A stretch of DNA of 64,000 bases from Pseudoramibacter alactolyticus ATCC 23263 (GCF_000185505.1 NZ_GL622359.1:1754381-1818380), one strand, 5' to 3'; positions 38,446 to 47,784 are shown, counted from the stretch's first letter. Made by a program: numbers and translations. The notes: generated from the letters alone by a model not told the origin.

Positions 38446-38476
38446 AAACTATATAAGTTTTAAATATTCTTGTCAA
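38446..38476 (-). promoter_or_regulatory. Promoter of the flavin oxidoreductase gene with a palindrome on the -10
   Basis: Read leftward, TTGACA (38476-38471), 17 bp, TATAGT (38453-38448). The perfect 15-bp palindrome AAACTATATAAGTTT (38446-38460) covers the -10, a good place for a repressor. Confidence 0.72.
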
Positions 38477-38608
38477 GCGTTTTTTAAAACCCTGTATAAA
38501 TTTTAAGTTAGTCATTAAAACGGCGAAGGTTGCACTTTCCTAACAATTAGGGATGACTGAATGCTTAACCAAAACGCGAAAAGCAAAAGTTTGAATTGAT
38601 TTCGATGA

Positions 38609-38628
38609 TGTAATTTGATATCATTACA
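38609..38628. promoter_or_regulatory. Dyad upstream of rubrerythrin
   Basis: TGTAAT-N8-ATTACA in a 20-bp span, about 65 bp before the rubrerythrin start. It could bind a PerR/Fur- or CRP/FNR-type regulator; the sequence does not decide which. The rest of the 38380-38693 gap holds only the promoter on the other strand. Confidence 0.45.
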
Positions 38629-38693
38629 AAGTAATTTACAGAACACCTGTGAATGACTGAATTTAAATGCACAATTAAGAGGAGGAAAACATC

Positions 38694-39254
38694 ATGGCAG
38701 ATTTTTTGAAATGCAGAGCTGAAGCTTTAAAAGGAACTAAGACCGAAAAGAATTTACAGGATGCTTTTGCCGGCGAATCCCAGGCCCGCAATAAATATAC
38801 CTATTTTGCAGCGAAAGCGAAAAAAGACGGCTTTGTTCAGATTGCCAATATCTTTGAAGAAACAGCGAATAACGAAAAAGAACACGCCAAAATGTGGTAT
38901 AAGATTCTTTATGGGATCGACGAAACCGTCGAAAACCTGAAGACAGCTGCCGGCGGCGAAGCCTATGAATGGCAGGAAATGTATCCGCAGATGGCCAAAG
39001 ACGCCGAAGAAGAAGGCTTTGACGATATCGCCCGCCTTTTCCGCGCCGTGGCCGACATCGAACAGGAACACGAAGCCCGCTATAAAAAGCTGGTGAAAAA
39101 CATCGAAGACGGCGTTGTCTTCTCCAGGGACGGGGATCGCATTTGGCAGTGCTCGAACTGCGGCCACATTGTCGTCGGTCCGAAGGCGCCGAATGTCTGT
39201 CCGGTATGCGCCCATCCTCAGGCTTATTTTGAAATCAAGAAAGAAAACTATTAA
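38694..39254 (+). CDS. rbr: Rubrerythrin
   Basis: 186 aa. The ferritin-like four-helix domain carries the diiron ligands in AFAGESQARNKY, NEKEHAK and DIEQEHEARYK. The C-terminal rubredoxin domain has CSNC and CPVC. It reduces hydrogen peroxide in anaerobes. AGGAGG lies before the ATG. Its place next to the flavodiiron block supports an oxygen-defence region. Confidence 0.97.
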   Translation: MADFLKCRAEALKGTKTEKNLQDAFAGESQARNKYTYFAAKAKKDGFVQIANIFEETANNEKEHAKMWYKILYGIDETVENLKTAAGGEAYEWQEMYPQMAKDAEEEGFDDIARLFRAVADIEQEHEARYKKLVKNIEDGVVFSRDGDRIWQCSNCGHIVVGPKAPNVCPVCAHPQAYFEIKKENY

Positions 39255-39279
39255 TCCCATCCCATCCACACATCGGAAA

Positions 39280-39306
39280 ACCGTCTGCTTCGGCAGGCGG
39301 TTTTTT
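39280..39306 (+). terminator. Terminator after rubrerythrin
   Basis: ACCGTCTGC, loop TTCG, GCAGGCGGT, then six T. Confidence 0.87.
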
Positions 39307-39568
39307 AGTATCATCAAGGTGTGGTGGATAGAGAAGAATCTCTATTGGTTGCGCACTTATTTGATGGCAGAAAACTTAAGAATTAAAAGCTTTTTTTCTT
39401 AATGTATAGTGTTATTTGTCAGGCGAAAAAGCGGCCGCGGCGCTCTTAGCTATAAGACGTCTGTCGGGTTGGAGAGGGAGTCTTGTCAACCTAAGCTTTC
39501 TCTTGGTCAATACCGGGTGGAAGAGAAAAGTTCGTTTTTTATGTTCAAGGTATTGCTATAGATTTGTT
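39307..39568. other. Gap without recognisable gene
   Basis: I see no intact frame, tRNA, repeat or clear promoter here. It marks the border between the redox block and the next, compositionally different cluster. Confidence 0.5.
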
Positions 39569-40276
39569 TTAGAGCACTGGCAGCATATTATATAGGCGCA
39601 GAAGCTTTATATCCTCCTTGGATATTTTTAAATCATTGATAATATCTTCTTTTCCTCTGAGCCTATTTTTGGTAAAGAGCATTTTTGTTGCGATCGGCAT
39701 CAGCGGCCTGGAGGACAGACCGTTCCATAGTCCCCATTTCATGTCGGAATCCAGATAGGAAGCCAAAATCTGGGCACTGGCTTTCTCCATGGGGGAGTGC
39801 TGGTTGGTCAGCATAATATTGGTTACAGCGTCATAGTGCTCGATATAACCGATGTAAGTTGTTTCGCAGTCTTGATAATGATCATAGGTTTTATAATTCA
39901 TATACATCATGATCTTGAACTGATTTTTGTCCGTCTCGGAGAGAATATCGAAAACGGAAGGGAGAAGTTGATGGCTTCGTCCATCAAAAACATAACTGTA
40001 AAATCGGGATACGCCGTTGAAAAAAGAAGGCTGTGCGTCGGATGTGGTAATCTTCGTATTCGATTTCCTTACATACAGCAGTTGCTCCACATGAATATGT
40101 AGTGCCTCTGCCAGTTCATAAAGTGTTTCGATATCGATGGATATGTCCCCGTTTTCATATTTAGAAAGCGCTGATTTACTCTTAAAGACAAGGTCTGACA
40201 GCGCATCCAGCGTCAAGCCGTTTTTTTTTCGATAGATACGGATATTGTGTCCAATTCCAACCGTAATTTCCGACAT
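39569..40276 (-). CDS. XRE-family transcriptional regulator with unassigned C-terminal domain
   Basis: 235 aa from the ATG at 40276 behind GGAGGAAGCAC. The N-terminal HTH (about 10-65) reads IRIYRKKNGLTLDALSDLVF then SKSALSKYENGD. The remaining 165 residues match nothing I can name; they are mostly helical with Tyr-rich stretches. It is divergent from the two PLP-enzyme genes and is their likely regulator. Confidence 0.8.
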   Translation of the reverse strand: MSEITVGIGHNIRIYRKKNGLTLDALSDLVFKSKSALSKYENGDISIDIETLYELAEALHIHVEQLLYVRKSNTKITTSDAQPSFFNGVSRFYSYVFDGRSHQLLPSVFDILSETDKNQFKIMMYMNYKTYDHYQDCETTYIGYIEHYDAVTNIMLTNQHSPMEKASAQILASYLDSDMKWGLWNGLSSRPLMPIATKMLFTKNRLRGKEDIINDLKISKEDIKLLRLYNMLPVL

Positions 40277-40509
40277 GTGCTTCCTCCTGCAGTTTCCTTC
40301 AAATACATAATTTCGTGAATGGAGATGATATTTCATCATTTTAACTCAATTTTAGCACAGGAATGCTCAAAATTACATTTTTACGAAACTTTTGCGCAAT
40401 ATAATCTATTTTGGCGACACAAGTGCTCCTTTGAAGACAATCCAAAATGCCTTCATAATTATTTTATCAAAAGGAAATAATCCTCAGTAAGAAAGGAGCG
40501 CACACAGCA

Positions 40510-41736
40510 ATGTATAATTTTGATGAAATGATCGACAGAAAAAATACGAACGCATTAAACACAGACGGCTTTCGCGGCTATATCTTCCACGCAGGGCCGG
40601 AGAAGGTTTTCCCCTATAAGGACGAGGAGTTTGTCCGCATGTGGGTGGCAGATATGGAATTCGGGATTGCACCAGAGATTCTGGATGCGCTGCGCGCCAG
40701 AATTGACCGTCAGATCTTCGGCTACACTGGTATCTTTGACAGCAGCTACTATGAATCGGTTGCCAAATGGTGCAAAGACCATTATAGATGGGTTTTTCCG
40801 CAGGAGGAACTCTGCTGTTCTCCTGGCATCATTCCCGCGTTGTATCAGCTGGCCGAAACACTCTGCACACAAGAAGAAAAGGTTTTGATAAATACGCCGG
40901 CCTACGGTTACTTTCTCCACGCGGCGGAGTATTCGAATCTTGGCGTTTTGAAATCGCCCCTCCTAAAGAATGAAAAGGGAGAATTCTTTATCGACTACGA
41001 TCATTTTGAAAAACAATGCGCCGATCCTCATTGCAAGCTGGTGTTCTGGTGCAATCCGCAAAATCCGACCGGTCGCGTGTGGAAAGAAGATGAGTTGAAG
41101 AGGATTGCGGAAGTTGTAGAGAAATATAATCTCTGGATCATCTCGGATGAAATTCATTGCGATCTGATTAGACAAGGGCAGGTGCACACGCCCATGGCAA
41201 AGATTATGCCGGATTATCCTAAATTGATTACCTGCATGGCGCCGACCAAAACTTTCAATATGGCGGGGCTCTCTTTTTCCAATATCATCATCCGCGATCC
41301 CGAGCTGCGGGAGACCTTTCGGAAACGCGATAAACTATTTGGCATGGTTAATACGATGTCGCTCACCGCGGCCAAAGCGGCTTATGATTTCGGCGATCCC
41401 TGGCTGCAGGAATTGCGCGTTTATTTGGACGAGAACTTCGCGTTTGTCAAAGCGTTTCTCACCGAACACATGCCGGAGGCGGTGATGAACATCTCTGAAG
41501 CAACCTACCTGTCCTGGGTCGATCTGTCTAAGGTGCTTCCAGATGTGGCAGATCTGCCGGGTTTCTTTGCTAATCGCGCAGGCGTCCTGCTCGAGGGCGG
41601 CAATGCGCTGTTTGTCGGTAACGCGGAAGGTTATATTAGACTGAATCTGGCGATGCCGAGAGCCGTCATTAAGACAGGACTCGAGCGCATGCGGAACGCC
41701 ATCAATGCGCATAAAGCGCAAAGAGACAATCACTGA
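40510..41736 (+). CDS. MalY/PatB-type PLP-dependent C-S lyase, copy 1
   Basis: 408 aa, fold type I. Family marks: MWVADMEFGIAPEILDAL, GYTGIFDSSYY, CNPQNPTGRVW, IISDEIHCDL, and the PLP lysine in APTKTFNMAGL. Such enzymes cleave cystathionine, cysteine or related S-conjugates to thiol, pyruvate and ammonia by way of an enamine. It is 70 bp upstream of a paralogue. GAAAGGAG precedes the start. Confidence 0.88.
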   Translation: MYNFDEMIDRKNTNALNTDGFRGYIFHAGPEKVFPYKDEEFVRMWVADMEFGIAPEILDALRARIDRQIFGYTGIFDSSYYESVAKWCKDHYRWVFPQEELCCSPGIIPALYQLAETLCTQEEKVLINTPAYGYFLHAAEYSNLGVLKSPLLKNEKGEFFIDYDHFEKQCADPHCKLVFWCNPQNPTGRVWKEDELKRIAEVVEKYNLWIISDEIHCDLIRQGQVHTPMAKIMPDYPKLITCMAPTKTFNMAGLSFSNIIIRDPELRETFRKRDKLFGMVNTMSLTAAKAAYDFGDPWLQELRVYLDENFAFVKAFLTEHMPEAVMNISEATYLSWVDLSKVLPDVADLPGFFANRAGVLLEGGNALFVGNAEGYIRLNLAMPRAVIKTGLERMRNAINAHKAQRDNH

Positions 41737-41805
41737 GCACAACAAAGATCGGGAGTTGTCGACTGGTGCACCGTCGCACTTGTGATGCGAGTAAGGGAGA
41801 CGAAG

Positions 41806-42996
41806 ATGGATAAAAAAGCGTTTTTAAAGGCATATTTGGCAGATCGTCACGGGACAGATTGTTTGAAATGGGATGGCCTCGAGGAAAAATTTGGATCTCG
41901 TGATCTGATTGGTATGTGGATTGCGGATATGGAGTTTAAAACCAGCCGGTATATTCGTGAGGCATTGGTTCAGCGCGCGGAGCATGGGATTTTTGGTTAC
42001 ACCAAGGCGCCGGAAGCATACTATCAGGCGTTGTCGGATTGGATGGCATCCCGCTATGGAATAAAGATCGAAAAGGAATGGGTCCGCTTCACGACAGGTT
42101 GCGTCACGGGCCTGGCCTATGCGATCAATTGTTACACTGAGCCGGGAGACGCCTGCCTGATCATGACGCCGGTCTATTATCCATTCTTCAATGTGGTCAC
42201 GAACAACCACAGAAAATTGGTCAGTGTCGATCTCGATTATGCGAATGGAAACTGGTCCATGAACACTGCGGCGATCGAAGACGCTATTGTGCAGCATAAT
42301 GTGAAGCTGATTCTGTTGTGTTCTCCGCATAATCCCGTCGGGGCCATTTGGAGCGAGGCAGAACTGGCACGCCTGTTTGAGCTTTGCCGAAAACACGATG
42401 TGTTGGTGGCGAGTGATGAGATTCATCAGGATCTCGTGATCAACTCGGAGAAGACGTTTGTCCCGGCCCTGACGGTCAGCGGCGGGAAATATTCGGATCG
42501 CCTGATCACGATCAATTCTGCGTCCAAGACATTTAACCTGGCAACGCTGCTCCATGCCCACATGATTATTAAGGATGAAAAGCTCCGGGCAAAATATGAT
42601 GATTACGCGTCCGGGAACAATAGGACAGAGATCAGCGTTATGGGGATGTATGCTACGATGGCTGGCTATCAGCATGGCGGCGAATGGCTGGACCATGTGT
42701 TGGAAATTATCCGGGACAATTATACTTATTTAAAAACGGAACTGATTTCGCGGCTACCCCAGGCGGTGGTTTGTTGTTTGGACGCAACCTATCTGGTCAT
42801 GGTTGATTTGCGTAAAATCTGCGATCCGGAACAGTGTCAGGCGTTTGTGCAGGAGAAGGCTCGATTAGGTGTGGACTACGGGGAATGGTTCGGAGATCAA
42901 TACAAAGGATTTATTCGGATGAATCTCGCAACGGATCCTGCCCTGATCCGCCAGGCGGTGGACAATCTCGTGCGGGCAGCGGCGGATATAACATGA
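41806..42996 (+). CDS. MalY/PatB-type PLP-dependent C-S lyase, copy 2
   Basis: 396 aa from the ATG at 41806, six bases after AAGGGAG. Motifs: MWIADMEFKTSRYIREAL, CSPHNPVGAIW, VASDEIHQDL and the PLP lysine in SASKTFNLATLLH. It is clearly a diverged paralogue of the gene before it rather than a recent duplicate, so the two may form a heteromer or act on different substrates. Confidence 0.88.
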   Translation: MDKKAFLKAYLADRHGTDCLKWDGLEEKFGSRDLIGMWIADMEFKTSRYIREALVQRAEHGIFGYTKAPEAYYQALSDWMASRYGIKIEKEWVRFTTGCVTGLAYAINCYTEPGDACLIMTPVYYPFFNVVTNNHRKLVSVDLDYANGNWSMNTAAIEDAIVQHNVKLILLCSPHNPVGAIWSEAELARLFELCRKHDVLVASDEIHQDLVINSEKTFVPALTVSGGKYSDRLITINSASKTFNLATLLHAHMIIKDEKLRAKYDDYASGNNRTEISVMGMYATMAGYQHGGEWLDHVLEIIRDNYTYLKTELISRLPQAVVCCLDATYLVMVDLRKICDPEQCQAFVQEKARLGVDYGEWFGDQYKGFIRMNLATDPALIRQAVDNLVRAAADIT

Positions 42997-43078
42997 AGGC
43001 GTTGAGACTTGGTGGGAGAATCATTGAAGCGATCTCGCTTTTACAGCTACGATAATGTATGAGAGGGGAGACTCACAC

Positions 43079-44419
43079 ATGGAAGAAAAAAGAAGTGAAA
43101 GGGACTATGGCGCGCTGGCGTTGATCCCGTTTATTGTGTTCTTGGGGTTGTATGTCGGATGCGGCATGGTTTTGATGCTGATGGGCGTCAAGGATGCTTT
43201 TTATCAAATGCCCAGATATGTGGCAGCGATGGTTGCAATCTTAATCGGCATTTATTGTTTTGACCGCAAGAAAAAGATCGGTGACAAAATCAATGTTTAC
43301 TGCGCCGGTGCCGGTCGGTCGGGTGTCATGCAGATGGGGCTGATTCTTCTTTTGGCCGGCGGATTTGCGAATGCCGTGGCGGAGATCGGCGGGAAAACAT
43401 CCATGGTGAACCTGGGGATTTCCATTATTCCCTCTCATCTGCTGATCCCGGGTATTTTCCTGATCTGCTGCATCATATCCACCTGTATCGGGACGTCTAT
43501 GGGGACACAGGTCACGATGATCCCGGTTGCAATCGCTTTGGCAAAGGGCGCCGGTCTAAATACGGGCATGGCAGGAGCGGCAGCCATTGCCGGAGCCTAT
43601 TTCGGAGACAATCTTTCGATGATTTCCGATACGACCATTGCGGCGACTAAGGGTGTCGATGCAGAGATGAAGGATAAATTCCGGATGAATTTTCTCATTG
43701 CGCTGCCAGGCGCGATTGTCACGATGGTGATTTATGCCGTCTTGGGTCACGCTTCCGGTGGCGGTGGTCAGGTACAAACCAGAAACTACATTCTGCCAAC
43801 GGTGATTCCTTATTTTGCCGTTTTGATTCTTGCGGTGGCCGGGATGGATGTTACGGTCGTCCTTGTGATCGGAACCGTTTTGGCAGGCGTCATCGGGATG
43901 GCTTGCGGGACAATCTCGTTCTTTGGCTGGACGAAAGCCATCGGTGCCGGCATGGAGGATATGTTCTGGCTTGCCGTTTTCGCGATGATGATTTCCGGTA
44001 TGGTGGAGCTTGTTCGCTATTATGGCGGCATTGCGTATTTGCTGAAGGTTTCGATGAAAAAGATTAGGAACAGAAAGAGCTGTGAATACATCATCGGGTT
44101 TGTGTCTATGATCATCTCCGGCATCACCCTCAACAACACCGTAGCGATTATGATCAGCGCGCCGTTTGCCAAGGATCTGGGCGACAAGTATAAGATCGCA
44201 CCCAAGCGTTTGGCATCCCTTCTGGATATTTTCGGAGCGGCGGCCCTGATGCTGGTGCCCCACGACAGCGGCGTGCTTCTGGTGCAGACCTATGCGAAAG
44301 GCGTCAACTATCTGGATATTGTCCGTTATCAGTTTTATCCGATCCTGCTGCTTTTGTTCACTTGTTTGACGGTGCAATTTGGTCTCATGCGCACCAAAGA
44401 GGAAAAGGAAGCCGCGTGA
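43079..44419 (+). CDS. NhaC-family sodium:proton antiporter-type transporter
   Basis: 446 aa from the ATG at 43079 behind AGAGGGGAG. About eleven membrane helices with the NhaC signatures GAYFGDNLSMISDTTIAA and SGITLNNTVAIM. Members include Na+/H+ antiporters and amino or organic acid exchangers. Between two C-S lyases and RidA, exchange of a sulfur amino acid or its product is a fair guess, not shown by sequence. Confidence 0.87.
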   Translation: MEEKRSERDYGALALIPFIVFLGLYVGCGMVLMLMGVKDAFYQMPRYVAAMVAILIGIYCFDRKKKIGDKINVYCAGAGRSGVMQMGLILLLAGGFANAVAEIGGKTSMVNLGISIIPSHLLIPGIFLICCIISTCIGTSMGTQVTMIPVAIALAKGAGLNTGMAGAAAIAGAYFGDNLSMISDTTIAATKGVDAEMKDKFRMNFLIALPGAIVTMVIYAVLGHASGGGGQVQTRNYILPTVIPYFAVLILAVAGMDVTVVLVIGTVLAGVIGMACGTISFFGWTKAIGAGMEDMFWLAVFAMMISGMVELVRYYGGIAYLLKVSMKKIRNRKSCEYIIGFVSMIISGITLNNTVAIMISAPFAKDLGDKYKIAPKRLASLLDIFGAAALMLVPHDSGVLLVQTYAKGVNYLDIVRYQFYPILLLLFTCLTVQFGLMRTKEEKEAA

Positions 44420-44516
44420 TCGTTGATGCCAGCGATTGGTTAAAGTCGGCAGATATTTCAATGAGTTCACATCAATGGTTTCAATGAATTCAATCATTTT
44501 TTATAAGGAGATAACG

Positions 44517-44885
44517 ATGAAGAAAATTCAATCTTCTGGCGCCCCCGACGCCATCGGCCCCTATTCTCAGGGCTTTGTGACAAATGGACTGATCTTTACA
44601 TCCGGACAACTTCCGGTGAATTCTGAAACAGGTGAGATCCCGGAAGGAATTGCGGCACAAACCGAGCAGAGCTGCAAAAATGTCCTTGCCATTTTGGAAG
44701 CTGCGGGATCTGGCGCGGAGAAAGTCGTTAAGACAACGTGCTTTTTGGCTGAAATCACAGACTTCAGCGCTTTTAATGAGGTGTACGCAAAGTACTTTGT
44801 ATCAAAGCCAGCCAGAAGCTGCTTCGCCGTGAAGGCTCTGCCTAAAGAAGCATTGTGCGAAATCGAGTGTGTCGCAAAAGCATGA
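44517..44885 (+). CDS. ridA: RidA (YjgF/YER057c/UK114) enamine/imine deaminase
   Basis: 122 aa from the ATG at 44517 behind AAGGAG. Conserved SSGAPDAIGPYSQGF and the end signature PARSCFAVKALPKEALCEIE with the substrate-binding Arg. It hydrolyses 2-aminoacrylate-type enamines released by PLP lyases, which explains its place after the two MalY/PatB genes. Confidence 0.95.
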   Translation: MKKIQSSGAPDAIGPYSQGFVTNGLIFTSGQLPVNSETGEIPEGIAAQTEQSCKNVLAILEAAGSGAEKVVKTTCFLAEITDFSAFNEVYAKYFVSKPARSCFAVKALPKEALCEIECVAKA

Positions 44886-44907
44886 TGTGAGTAAATCGAT
44901 GATGGAT

Positions 44908-44966
44908 CGGGGGAAGCCCCCGTTCAGTCTTCACAGGGCTGTTTGTTCGGGGTGCCGCAAACAGCC
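44908..44966 (+). terminator. Two hairpins after ridA
   Basis: CGGGGG-AAG-CCCCCG (44908-44922) and the 9-bp perfect stem GGCTGTTTG/CAAACAGCC (44937-44966). Neither has a strong T tract, so termination may be partial and the next gene could be reached. Confidence 0.5.
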
Positions 44967-44999
44967 TGCCGTAAAGAGCGTTCTGGAATGGAGATTATT

Positions 45000-45289
45000 A
45001 TGAATAAAAATGTAAAAAATATTCTTAAAAAAGCATGTGGGATCTGGCAACCTGCGCTGACGGCGAACTCAATGTGGTTCCCGTCGCTTTCAAGGATGTT
45101 ACGGATGACGGTAAACTGATCGTGGGCGGGGTGGCAGCGTATGTGACCGAAGGAGCTGTCGTGGAAAGCTTCAAGGCGATGGTGGAAAAGATGTTTGATG
45201 GTGATGTGACGGCTAAGGGAGCGCTGATCATAACGGCGGAAAAGATTATTGTCACCACGCCCGGTGCGGAGAGTAAGAAAGTCCTTTAA
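45000..45289 (+). pseudogene. Pyridoxamine 5'-phosphate oxidase-like (PPOX) flavin-binding protein, broken
   Basis: ATG 45000 behind GGAG reads MNKNVKNILKKA, then a shift of frame is needed to continue as WDLATCADGELNVVPVAFKD, which is the conserved N-terminus of small PPOX-family proteins. After DDGKLIVG the text jumps to AAYVTEGAVVESFKAMVEKM and ends normally at 45289, so roughly 40 residues of the central beta barrel are missing. A frameshift plus an internal deletion make a functional protein unlikely. Confidence 0.72.
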
Positions 45290-45474
45290 TGCGTCTCCGT
45301 CGATTTTGAAAAAAGCATGGGCTGCAGCGGCCAGACCAATTGTTCTGCGGCAAGCACCTTCCCGCAAAGTGCGTGCTGCGTGCTTTTTTAGCAGCAACAT
45401 TGCAGGCGGCCCCCAAAAGAGCTTTAGCCGAAGGAAGATCAGCCAATTTTAACGAATGAATTATGAGCACGTAA

Positions 45475-45509
45475 AAAGCCGCCGGCCGTTTAAAACGGCC
45501 GGCGGCTTT
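45475..45509 (-). terminator. Terminator after trmO
   Basis: Perfect inverted repeat, AAAGCCGCCGGCCGTTT against its complement, with T runs on the leftward strand. It ends the murI-trmO transcript. The 45290-45474 stretch before it holds no recognisable gene; a weaker AAGCAC/GTGCTTTTTT hairpin near 45352-45387 may end the PPOX remnant. Confidence 0.85.
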
Positions 45510-45527
45510 AGTGTGTGGGTTCAGCGC

Positions 45528-45911
45528 TTAAAGCGGCTTAATGTCGAGCACCGGGGTGCCGTCCATCATATCTGCACCGCGAAAGGCAATTTGCGTATCG
45601 GTGATGCTTTCGACGGTGATGGCGGTCAGGCCGATGGGATTCGGACGATTGGGCGCCCGGGTGGAGAAGAGTCCCGTCATCGGGCCGTCGCCGTGGATCG
45701 GGACGGTTTGGGCAAAACCCTTCGCGCGGTCGAAGTAGAAAAGCACCAGATAGCGCTCGCCGGGGTGCATGTCAGCCATGGCCTCGCGATATTGGGGATC
45801 CATTTGGATCACGCCGCAGGCATTTTGGGCGGCGACGCCCCGCGGCGTGTTTTCCCGGGATGTGAAGGCGGTGCGGATAATGCCGATGGGCTGGCAGGTG
45901 ATGGTTGTCAT
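45528..45911 (-). CDS. trmO: tRNA (N6-threonylcarbamoyladenosine-37-N6)-methyltransferase TrmO
   Basis: 127 aa, a short single-domain TrmO/TsaA. Signatures: GLFSTRAPNRPNPIGLT and DGTPVLDIKPL at the C-terminus. It methylates t6A37 in threonine tRNAs. It follows murI after 18 bp on the same strand. Confidence 0.92.
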   Translation of the reverse strand: MTTITCQPIGIIRTAFTSRENTPRGVAAQNACGVIQMDPQYREAMADMHPGERYLVLFYFDRAKGFAQTVPIHGDGPMTGLFSTRAPNRPNPIGLTAITVESITDTQIAFRGADMMDGTPVLDIKPL

Positions 45912-45929
45912 GATGCGGCTCCTTTGATT

Positions 45930-46706
45930 TTAAAGATTGAAATGATAAAAATGCCTGTAAAGCGTTATTTCGCTCGGCTGTTTAAGGCTGGACTGAAAGA
46001 GGACGCCGCCGGGGGTGGCCGCGCGGGTGAGCAGCTGTTTTTGGGTGAGCACATTTTTAAGTTCGCCCGCGGTGCCTGCGCCGCCGTCATAAAGGGTGAC
46101 ATGACTGCCGAGAACGCCGCGGATTTGATCGCTGACAAAGGGATAATGGGTGCAGCCCAGAACCACGCTGTCCACCCGGCCGCGATAGCAGCCGATGAGC
46201 TTTTCAATCAGGGCGGTGAGATCCGGTGCGTCCAGCCGGCCGCGCTCGATGCGCTTGGCCAGCCCCGGACAGGAGCAGGAGACGCACTCGGCATAGCCGG
46301 CGTAGCGATCCCAAAGATCGCGGTATTTTTGAAGGCTCAGGGTGACCGGAGTCGCCATCACGAGAACGCGGTGCCGGCCGGAGGCGGTGGCTGCGGGCTT
46401 AAGCGCCGGTTCCACGCCGATGATCGGCAGCTCAAAGGCGCAGCGCAGTTCTTTTGCCGCGGCGCTGGTGGCGGTATTGCAGGCGATGACGATGGCCTTC
46501 ACGCCGTCTTCGACCATCCGTCGGACGATGTCGAAAGCAAGGGCGCGCACCTGTTCAACCGATTTCTCGCCATAGGGCGCGTTGGCAGAGTCGCCGTAAA
46601 ACAGAAAATTTTCGTTGGGCAGCTGCTCGGTGAGATGTTTAAGCACCGAGATGCCCCCGACGCCGGAATCAAAGACGCCGATGTAATCATTAAAGGCTTT
46701 TCGCAT
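45930..46706 (-). CDS. murI: Glutamate racemase
   Basis: 258 aa. The two catalytic cysteines are in IACNTATSAAA and LGCTHYPF; the opening IGVFDSGVGGISVLKHL is diagnostic. It supplies D-glutamate for peptidoglycan. GAGGAATAACC lies before the ATG. It is divergent from the deacetylase gene. Confidence 0.96.
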   Translation of the reverse strand: MRKAFNDYIGVFDSGVGGISVLKHLTEQLPNENFLFYGDSANAPYGEKSVEQVRALAFDIVRRMVEDGVKAIVIACNTATSAAAKELRCAFELPIIGVEPALKPAATASGRHRVLVMATPVTLSLQKYRDLWDRYAGYAECVSCSCPGLAKRIERGRLDAPDLTALIEKLIGCYRGRVDSVVLGCTHYPFVSDQIRGVLGSHVTLYDGGAGTAGELKNVLTQKQLLTRAATPGGVLFQSSLKQPSEITLYRHFYHFNL

Positions 46707-46871
46707 GGTTATTCCTCGACAATGCTTCTCGATCTGCCGACGCAGACCGGACGCCGGACCGCGTTCGGCGCGCTTTCATTATAAACGAAGACCGCCCGGA
46801 ATAAAAGCGTCAATCTTGCAGCATGCTTTAAAACTTTGAATCAAAGGCTTTCACCGGTCAGACCGCTGTGT

Positions 46872-46877
46872 TATAAT
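46872..46877 (+). promoter_or_regulatory. Extended -10 promoter of the polysaccharide deacetylase gene
   Basis: TGTTATAAT with a poor -35; 30 bp upstream of the start. Confidence 0.6.
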
Positions 46878-46906
46878 GAAAAACAATCTAATTTGGGAGG
46901 TTTGCG

Positions 46907-47764
46907 ATGGAGATACGAAAGCAGTGGCTGGCATGGGTCGGATTTTTGGGCATCATTGGCGTGGCAGCATGGCTGCTTTGGGCGGCGTCTCCCAGGGTTT
47001 TGGCGGCGGGCCATTGGGAAGCCTTTGCCAAGGCTTCGGGCCTCCTGTCGGATTCGCTGACAGCTGGCGAAATCCTGCAGGACAGCCGGGATTTTCATCT
47101 GCGGCCCAGCGATTTGCCGGGGAGAATGCGGATGTCCAAGGAGAAGGTGCTTTATCTCACATTTGATGATGGTCCATCCAAAAATACCCAGCCGATTCTC
47201 GATATTCTCAATCGCTACCATGCTAAGGCCACTTTCTTTGTAACCAATCAGCAGCCAAAGTATCGCCACATGATCGGCAAGGCTTACCGAGAAGGCCACA
47301 CCATCGGCCTGCACACCAGCACCCATGCCTACAGCATTTATCGCTCGCCTCATGCTTATTTTGCCGATCTGGATGCCATTGCAAAAACGGTGAAATCTGA
47401 AATCGGCTATGTGCCCTGCTTCGTGCGTTTTCCCGGCGGATCTTCCAATACGATTTCCCGGAATTATAGCCATGGCATCATGCATGTGCTTACGATGGAA
47501 CTGAATAAAAAAGGCTATCAATATTACGATTGGAACGGTGACAGCACCGATGCCACGATGATCAACGGCGATCCCAACAAGATTGCCGCGATGGCGAAGC
47601 GCAGCAACGATTCCAATATCGTTATGCTCTGCCACGACACGGATACCAAGTCAACGACCGTGAAGGCGCTGCCTAAAATCATCGAGTATTACCAGGCCAA
47701 GGGCTATGCTTTAAAGGCGATCGACCGCAAGAGTTTCGCCCCGCATCACGCCATCAATAATTAA
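46907..47764 (+). CDS. Membrane-anchored polysaccharide (peptidoglycan) deacetylase
   Basis: 285 aa. An N-terminal signal anchor (about 9-33) is followed by a NodB domain (about 80-270). The motifs are complete: TFDDGPS (catalytic Asp and metal Asp), HTSTHAY (metal His pair), RFPGGSSN and the final LCHDTD. It probably deacetylates wall GlcNAc or MurNAc outside the cell. GGGAGG precedes the ATG. Confidence 0.92.
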   Translation: MEIRKQWLAWVGFLGIIGVAAWLLWAASPRVLAAGHWEAFAKASGLLSDSLTAGEILQDSRDFHLRPSDLPGRMRMSKEKVLYLTFDDGPSKNTQPILDILNRYHAKATFFVTNQQPKYRHMIGKAYREGHTIGLHTSTHAYSIYRSPHAYFADLDAIAKTVKSEIGYVPCFVRFPGGSSNTISRNYSHGIMHVLTMELNKKGYQYYDWNGDSTDATMINGDPNKIAAMAKRSNDSNIVMLCHDTDTKSTTVKALPKIIEYYQAKGYALKAIDRKSFAPHHAINN

Positions 47765-47784
47765 AATAAAAATGACCGCAGCGG

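Noticed and set aside
45456..46784. Open frame of about 440 codons opposite trmO and murI
   Set aside because: Spans two well-identified genes and the strong terminator between trmO and the PPOX remnant; no family resemblance.
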